Shown here one piece after another: positions 5,781 through 9,172 of a stretch of 9,172 bases of DNA. The DNA is from Acidobacteriota bacterium (GTDB lineage: Bacteria; Actinomycetota; Actinomycetes; Actinomycetales; Micrococcaceae). Under the pieces are notes generated by a model. It did no database searches, was not told the origin of the DNA, and saw only the letters and a list, made by a program, of their open reading frames with translations. A program made the translations under genes and the position numbers. The stretch covers positions 1-9,172 of the forward strand of contig JABBNV010000018.1 of the NCBI GenBank assembly GCA_019352125.1, read 5' to 3'. Every line of letters starts with the position of its first letter. Position 1 is the first letter of the stretch.

Positions 5781-7978
5781 GCCTAGAAACAAACAGTGCG
5801 GACCTGCCGATCGAGGAACGTATTCTGGCCGGCTTGGATGCGGAACAACGGATGGTAGCTACCACCCTCCAAGGTCCGCTGTGCGTACTAGCCGGGGCCG
5901 GAACAGGAAAAACCCGTGCTATCACGCACCGCATCGCCTACGGGGTTCACACTGGCGTTTACAGCCCCAACCGACTGCTGGCCGTAACTTTCACCGCCCG
6001 CGCCGCAGCGGAAATGCGCACTCGCCTGCGGGACTTGGGGGTGGGCACGGTTCAGGCACGCACCTTTCACGCCGCCGCGCTGCGTCAATTGCAGTACTTC
6101 TGGCCGCAGGCTGTGGGTGGAGCGCTGCCCGCGCTGCTGGATCATAAGGCGAACCTGATTGCTGAGGCCGCCAGGCGCTTGCGGCTCAGTACGGATCGAG
6201 CCACCATCCGGGATCTTGCCGCAGAGATCGAATGGGCTAAGGTCTCCATGCTCACGCCGGAAACATATCTGGAACGCTCCGCCGGGAGAGGATCGCCCGG
6301 CGGACTCGAGACCACGGCGGTGGCGCGGCTGTTTCAGGCCTACGAGGACGTCAAGGTGGATCGGAACTTGATCGATTTTGAAGATGTACTCCTTATTACC
6401 GTGGGCATTTTGCAGGAGGATCAACGGGTGGCCGCGGCGGTACGCGAGCAGTACCGGCACTTTGTGGTGGATGAGTATCAGGACGTTTCCCCACTGCAGC
6501 AGCGGCTCCTGGACCTCTGGCTCGGCGGGCGTGATGATCTGTGCGTGGTGGGAGATGCCAGCCAGACCATCTACTCATTTACGGGTGCCACGCCCAGGCA
6601 TTTGCTGGACTTTCCCAGCCGGTACCCCAAGGCTCAGCTGGTCAAGTTGGTGCGCGACTATCGCTCGACCCCTCAGGTAGTGAGCCTGGCCAATGAGCTG
6701 CTGAGTGCTCGGCGCAAGGGCGGAGCGGCGGCGGATGCGCTCTGGTCACCGCCACTCGAGCTCAAGGCGCAGCGAGCCAATGGGCCCGAACCGGAATTTG
6801 TTGAGTGTTCCGATGACGAGGCGGAGGCAGCGGCGGTGGCCGCTCGCATTCGCGTTCTCCTTGATGCTGGCACACCAGCGGCAGAGATTGCCGTGCTGTT
6901 TAGGACCAATGGGCAGTCTGAGGCGTACGAGCAGGCACTGGCCTCTGCCGGAATCGGTTATCAGTTGCGTGGCGGGGAACGGTTTTTTGCACGCAAGGAG
7001 GTGCGGGACGCGATGCTTCAACTGCGTGCTGCCTCGCGAGCCGCGGCGGACGACGACGTCCCCGGCTTGGTGCGCGATGTGTTGGGCTCGTTGGGGTACA
7101 GCAACGAAGCGCCGGCGTCCTCCGGAGCCGTACGCGAACGCTGGGAATCGTTGGCCGCTCTGGTGGCGCTGGCTGACGAACTGGCGCAGACGCGTAGCGC
7201 TGCCGGTGGGCAGTTCACCCTGGCTGATTTTGCGGCAGAGCTGCAAGAACGTGCATCCGCACAACATGCTCCCACGGTTCAGGGCGTAACCCTGGCGTCA
7301 TTGCACTCTGCCAAGGGCCTGGAATGGGATGCGGTCTTCCTGGTGGGCCTCAGCGAAGGGTTGATGCCCATATCCTTCGCGGATACGCCACAAGCCGTGG
7401 ATGAGGAACGCCGGTTGCTGTACGTCGGTATCACCCGGGCGCGTGAGTTCCTGGGCCTATCCTGGTCCACCGCTCGAACGCCCGGCGGTCGAGCCAACCG
7501 CAAGCCGTCGCGCTTTTTGGATGGGCTGCGCCCCAACTCGGTGGCACGGAGCCAAGAAGCCGTCTTGCCCAGAAAGCGGCGTGCCTCCGCCGCGCCCGCC
7601 GTGTGCCGCAGCTGTGGTTCAATGCTGGCCACCGGCGCGGAACGCAAGGTTGGCCGCTGCTCCAATTGCCCTCCGGGCTATGAGGAAGCCACCTTCGAAG
7701 CTCTGCGCAACTGGCGGCTCCTTGAGGCCAAGAAAGCTGACGTACCAGCATTCGTGGTCTTTACCGATGCCACGCTCATGGCCATAGCAGAGGCTGGGCC
7801 CAGCGTGAGGGCAGAGCTGGCTGCTCTGCCGGGAGTAGGGCCAGCCAAGTTGGAGCGATACGGCGCCGCGGTGCTGGCTGTACTGGCTGGGAATGGCGCC
7901 GGTGATATGGCAGAAGTGGGTGACGAAGCAGTGGCCGATGCGTCCGATACGGCTGATTCGGCTAACGTATCTGGCTGA
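5777..7978 (+). CDS. uvrD2: ATP-dependent DNA helicase UvrD2 (tetracysteine and HRDC domains)
   Basis: 733 aa, slightly longer than mycobacterial UvrD2 (about 700). SF1A motifs are intact: I AGAGTGKT (39-46, Lys45), Ia LAVTFTARAAAEM (68-80), II VDEYQDVS (231-238, Asp232/Glu233), III VVGDASQTIYSFTGA (257-271), IV LVRDYRSTPQVVSLAN (290-305), V TLASLHSAKGLEWDAVF (505-521), VI EERRLLYVGITRARE (543-557). A tetracysteine module follows (Cys610, 613, 628, 631), then an HRDC domain at about 640-705 (LRNWRLLEAKKADVPAFVVF, GVGPAKLERYG). This architecture defines UvrD2 rather than UvrD1/PcrA. In mycobacteria the tetracysteine module is reported to matter for unwinding, and UvrD2 is essential in Mycobacterium tuberculosis; both statements are family knowledge. 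The tail 708-733 is acidic and Ala/Asp/Ser-rich. GTG 5777 overlaps the nudC stop with no separate strong ribosome site. The 3' end overlaps the convergent next gene by 17 bp. Confidence 0.95.
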   Translation: MSLETNSADLPIEERILAGLDAEQRMVATTLQGPLCVLAGAGTGKTRAITHRIAYGVHTGVYSPNRLLAVTFTARAAAEMRTRLRDLGVGTVQARTFHAAALRQLQYFWPQAVGGALPALLDHKANLIAEAARRLRLSTDRATIRDLAAEIEWAKVSMLTPETYLERSAGRGSPGGLETTAVARLFQAYEDVKVDRNLIDFEDVLLITVGILQEDQRVAAAVREQYRHFVVDEYQDVSPLQQRLLDLWLGGRDDLCVVGDASQTIYSFTGATPRHLLDFPSRYPKAQLVKLVRDYRSTPQVVSLANELLSARRKGGAAADALWSPPLELKAQRANGPEPEFVECSDDEAEAAAVAARIRVLLDAGTPAAEIAVLFRTNGQSEAYEQALASAGIGYQLRGGERFFARKEVRDAMLQLRAASRAAADDDVPGLVRDVLGSLGYSNEAPASSGAVRERWESLAALVALADELAQTRSAAGGQFTLADFAAELQERASAQHAPTVQGVTLASLHSAKGLEWDAVFLVGLSEGLMPISFADTPQAVDEERRLLYVGITRAREFLGLSWSTARTPGGRANRKPSRFLDGLRPNSVARSQEAVLPRKRRASAAPAVCRSCGSMLATGAERKVGRCSNCPPGYEEATFEALRNWRLLEAKKADVPAFVVFTDATLMAIAEAGPSVRAELAALPGVGPAKLERYGAAVLAVLAGNGAGDMAEVGDEAVADASDTADSANVSG

Positions 7979-8798
7979 CAGACGGCCAATTGATTTCGTC
8001 AAAGGCCGTGATCTGTAGTTGGCAGCCACAGCCCGGGTCAGGCAGGAAGCGTTGAACTCGTTGCGTGGCCCTGCCCAGTGTGAGGGTGAGCAGCGCTGAT
8101 TGGGCGGCGGCCCGGCGGGCGCCGTCAAGGTAGATGAGCGCAGAATCCACCACCGCGCCGGCAACCCGCAGCGCTAGTGAAACCTCCGGTTCAGCGGGCG
8201 GCTGCTTGGTAGCTGAAGCCACGGGATCCTCCTCGGCCGTCAGCGCCACGGCTGGCGGCAGCTGGGCCTGAACGCAGTCCGCACAGGCGCCCTGGCCGGG
8301 AACCACCAGCGGGCCAACACGTCCAATAGTTCCCTGCGTGGTGGCCAGCAGATGGGGCAGATCGTCGCTCATCAGCGTGGCAACGGTGGCTGCCGGGATG
8401 GGCCCGGAACCGCTCACAATGGTGAGGTCCACGGCGCGGAAATCGCCCCGATTGGTTCCCATCGGCCGCACCACATGACCGCGAAACCCCGGTGTGGTTT
8501 GAGATAAGGAGCGGCGTACCGCTACCGCACGTGACATCCCGATGTCTGTCAGTTTGTAAGGTCCGGGCCCCACATCCACGGCGGAAACTTTGACGTCGTC
8601 ATCCAGCAGTAGCGTACCGATACCTGCCGGTGCCAAGGATTGGGCTACGACTGCCCCCACTCTGCCCAGCCCTACCAGCCGTACCACAGCATCCGCTCGG
8701 GCAGACAGAAACGGAGTGGCATCCCGCCTGTACAGCTTGGTCAAGGCGTGATGGTCCGGCGCTAAACGTTCGCCCTTGAACCCGGGAATGTTGCCCAC
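7962..8798 (-). CDS. ThiF/E1-like (cyclodehydratase-type) nucleotide-binding protein
   Basis: 278 aa from GTG 8798, chosen because GAGGAGG lies 5 nt upstream and the N-terminus then leads directly into the fold. A Rossmann motif is seen at 40-50 (RLVGLGRVGAV, GXGXXG = Gly43, Gly45, Gly48), then a strand ending in Asp66-68 (TLLLDDDV) and VDVGPGPYKLTDIGMSRA (74-91), as in ThiF/MoeB-like and azole-peptide (TOMM) cyclodehydratase-like proteins. GPLVVPGQGACADCVQAQ (162-179) with Cys172 and Cys175, plus Cys257 and Cys259 (CGC), could form a structural zinc site. The region after DLTIV (124-128) reads SGSG, not the usual D-x-x-D of adenylating E1 enzymes. It is shorter than the 300-350 aa expected for homologues with an N-terminal leader-binding domain, and none is visible upstream in frame. 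No YcaO gene, peptide precursor or ubiquitin-like partner is in the window. Substrate unknown; adenylating activity is doubtful. Confidence 0.7.
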   Translation of the reverse strand: MGNIPGFKGERLAPDHHALTKLYRRDATPFLSARADAVVRLVGLGRVGAVVAQSLAPAGIGTLLLDDDVKVSAVDVGPGPYKLTDIGMSRAVAVRRSLSQTTPGFRGHVVRPMGTNRGDFRAVDLTIVSGSGPIPAATVATLMSDDLPHLLATTQGTIGRVGPLVVPGQGACADCVQAQLPPAVALTAEEDPVASATKQPPAEPEVSLALRVAGAVVDSALIYLDGARRAAAQSALLTLTLGRATQRVQRFLPDPGCGCQLQITAFDEINWPSVSQIR

Positions 8799-8803
8799 AA
8801 TTG

Positions 8804-8810
8804 CCTCCTC
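8804..8810 (-). promoter_or_regulatory. Strong ribosome binding site fixing the ThiF-like start
   Basis: GAGGAGG on the minus strand with a 5-nt spacer (CAATT) before GTG 8798. It is the clearest Shine-Dalgarno in the window. It decides the start against the longer open frame reaching 9068, whose extra part overlaps the divergent gene. Confidence 0.8.
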
Positions 8811-8821
8811 ACGCGGAAACG

Positions 8822-8842
8822 GATCCACCGCATGGTTGGATC
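8822..8842. repeat. Imperfect inverted repeat in the ThiF-like leader
   Basis: Arms GATCCA (8822-8827) and TGGATC (8837-8842) surround a 9-nt centre. It lies between the candidate -10 (8870-8875) and the ribosome site of the ThiF-like gene, so it would be in the 5' untranslated RNA. It could be an operator or a small hairpin; the arms are only 6 bp, so chance is possible. Confidence 0.35.
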
Positions 8843-8869
8843 GTGACACACATTTCGCCACGGTGCTCA

Positions 8870-8875
8870 ATGTTA
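8870..8875 (-). promoter_or_regulatory. Candidate -10 (TAACAT) for the ThiF-like gene
   Basis: TAACAT on the minus strand fits TANNNT. A start about 7 nt downstream would give a leader of roughly 65 nt ending in the strong ribosome site. No clear -35 is visible. It shares bases with the DnaA-box match at 8873-8881. Confidence 0.3.
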
Positions 8876-8881
8876 TCCACA
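8873..8881 (+). promoter_or_regulatory. Perfect consensus DnaA box (TTATCCACA)
   Basis: TTATCCACA is an exact match to the classic 9-mer DnaA box, here alone in the divergent intergenic region. No cluster of further boxes or AT-rich unwinding element is seen, so this is not an origin. A single box over a promoter could let DnaA-ATP affect transcription, but occupancy is inferred only. Confidence 0.45.
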
Positions 8882-8920
8882 GGTCTGTTACGCCATGCCT
8901 GCGTGCCGTTCCGCACGCTG

Positions 8921-8926
8921 TAACGT
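8921..8926 (+). promoter_or_regulatory. Candidate leaderless -10 (TAACGT) for the metallopeptidase gene
   Basis: TAACGT fits TANNNT and ends 7 nt before ATG 8934. No Shine-Dalgarno precedes the ATG cluster, so initiation on a leaderless transcript is plausible. The hexamer also ends inside the alternative GTG 8925, which argues against that start if the promoter is real. Confidence 0.35.
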
Positions 8927-8933
8927 GATGGGC

Positions 8934-9172
8934 ATGGCAACCATTGGCGATGATTTTGCACAGCCGAACCCTGAGCCCCCCATAGAAGTCCGGCGCTCTG
9001 CTCGGCGGCAACGCTCCGTTGCTGCTTTCTGGGAAGGCGGCAAGGTGGTGGTTGCCATTCCAGCCCACTTCAGCGCAGCCCAGGAACGCGAATGGGTGGC
9101 CAAGATGGTGGCCAAACTACAGGCAAAAAAACTCTCCGGGGCCAACAAACGGCGTCGGAAATCAACGGACAT
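8934..9172 (+). CDS. Probable YgjP/SprT-like M48-type metallopeptidase, N-terminus (partial)
   Basis: The frame is open from GTG 8925, ATG 8928 and ATG 8934 to the window edge without a stop; ATG 8934 is favoured by the TAACGT-N7-ATG context. The visible 79 residues read MATIGDDFAQ, then IEVRRSARRQRSVAAFWEGG, then VVVAIPAHFSAAQEREWVAKMV, ending in a Lys/Arg-rich stretch. The pattern of a short acidic start, VRRSxRR, a beta-strand AxWxxG-VVVxIP, and an amphipathic helix resembles the N-terminal domain of YgjP-type proteins annotated as M48-family or SprT-like metallopeptidases. The diagnostic HExxH zinc motif would lie beyond the edge and cannot be checked. No signal peptide is seen. The gene is divergent from the ThiF-like gene, sharing the intergenic region 8799-8933. 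Function would be zinc-dependent proteolysis if the assignment is right. Confidence 0.6.
   Translation, partial: MATIGDDFAQPNPEPPIEVRRSARRQRSVAAFWEGGKVVVAIPAHFSAAQEREWVAKMVAKLQAKKLSGANKRRRKSTD

Noticed and set aside
6705..7289. 194-aa plus-strand open frame inside uvrD2
   Set aside because: Out-of-frame Arg/Trp/Cys-rich translation of a clear helicase gene; no independent evidence.
8799..9068. N-terminal extension of the ThiF-like protein
   Set aside because: The extension overlaps the divergent metallopeptidase frame and looks non-coding, while GAGGAGG with a 5-nt spacer supports GTG 8798.

Overview
The window looks like chromosomal DNA of a high-GC actinobacterium, most likely a member of the Micrococcaceae (Arthrobacter-like). 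The reasons are the AdnAB-type motor-nuclease pair, a UvrD2 helicase with a tetracysteine-plus-HRDC tail, GC-rich codon use, GTG starts and TANNNT-type promoter elements close to start codons. The genus is inferred; the window has no rRNA or other marker to fix it. I see no mobile element, tRNA, CRISPR array or prophage gene.

Layout: (1) 2-175 (+) is the last 57 codons of adnA, ending in a cysteine cluster. (2) 172-3486 (+) is complete adnB, overlapping adnA by ATGA. (3) 3518-4687 (-) is an APH/choline-kinase-fold phosphotransferase-like gene, convergent with adnB and divergent from nudC. It has an altered Mg-binding motif and a low-complexity tail. (4) 4809-5780 (+) is nudC. (5) 5777-7978 (+) is uvrD2, overlapping nudC by GTGA. 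(6) 7962-8798 (-) is a small E1/ThiF-like protein whose 3' end overlaps the 3' end of uvrD2 by 17 bp. (7) 8934 to the window edge (+) is the N-terminus of a probable YgjP/M48-type metallopeptidase. No gene-free stretch exceeds 300 bp. The longest gaps are two divergent promoter regions, 4688-4808 and 8799-8933.

How the genes work together: AdnA and AdnB form the heterodimeric helicase-nuclease that resects DNA double-strand breaks in actinobacteria. UvrD2 is a second superfamily 1 helicase. NudC is a zinc-ribbon Nudix enzyme acting on NAD(H) and NAD-capped RNA. From memory, adnA-adnB-x-nudC-uvrD2 is also the gene order in mycobacteria, where x is a potassium-channel-like gene; here x is a phosphotransferase-like gene on the opposite strand. 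The ThiF-like and metallopeptidase genes form a separate divergent pair beyond uvrD2.

Most of the window is an ordinary, intact housekeeping and DNA-repair neighbourhood. I did not find a clear new multi-gene system. The points most worth a second look are: matching TACGGT-N6-start arrangements on both sides of the phosphotransferase/nudC divergent region; the phosphotransferase-like protein lacking the expected Asp and carrying a Ser/Thr/Glu/Pro tail; the divergent ThiF-like protein with no visible substrate; and a perfect DnaA-box 9-mer overlapping the likely -10 of that gene.
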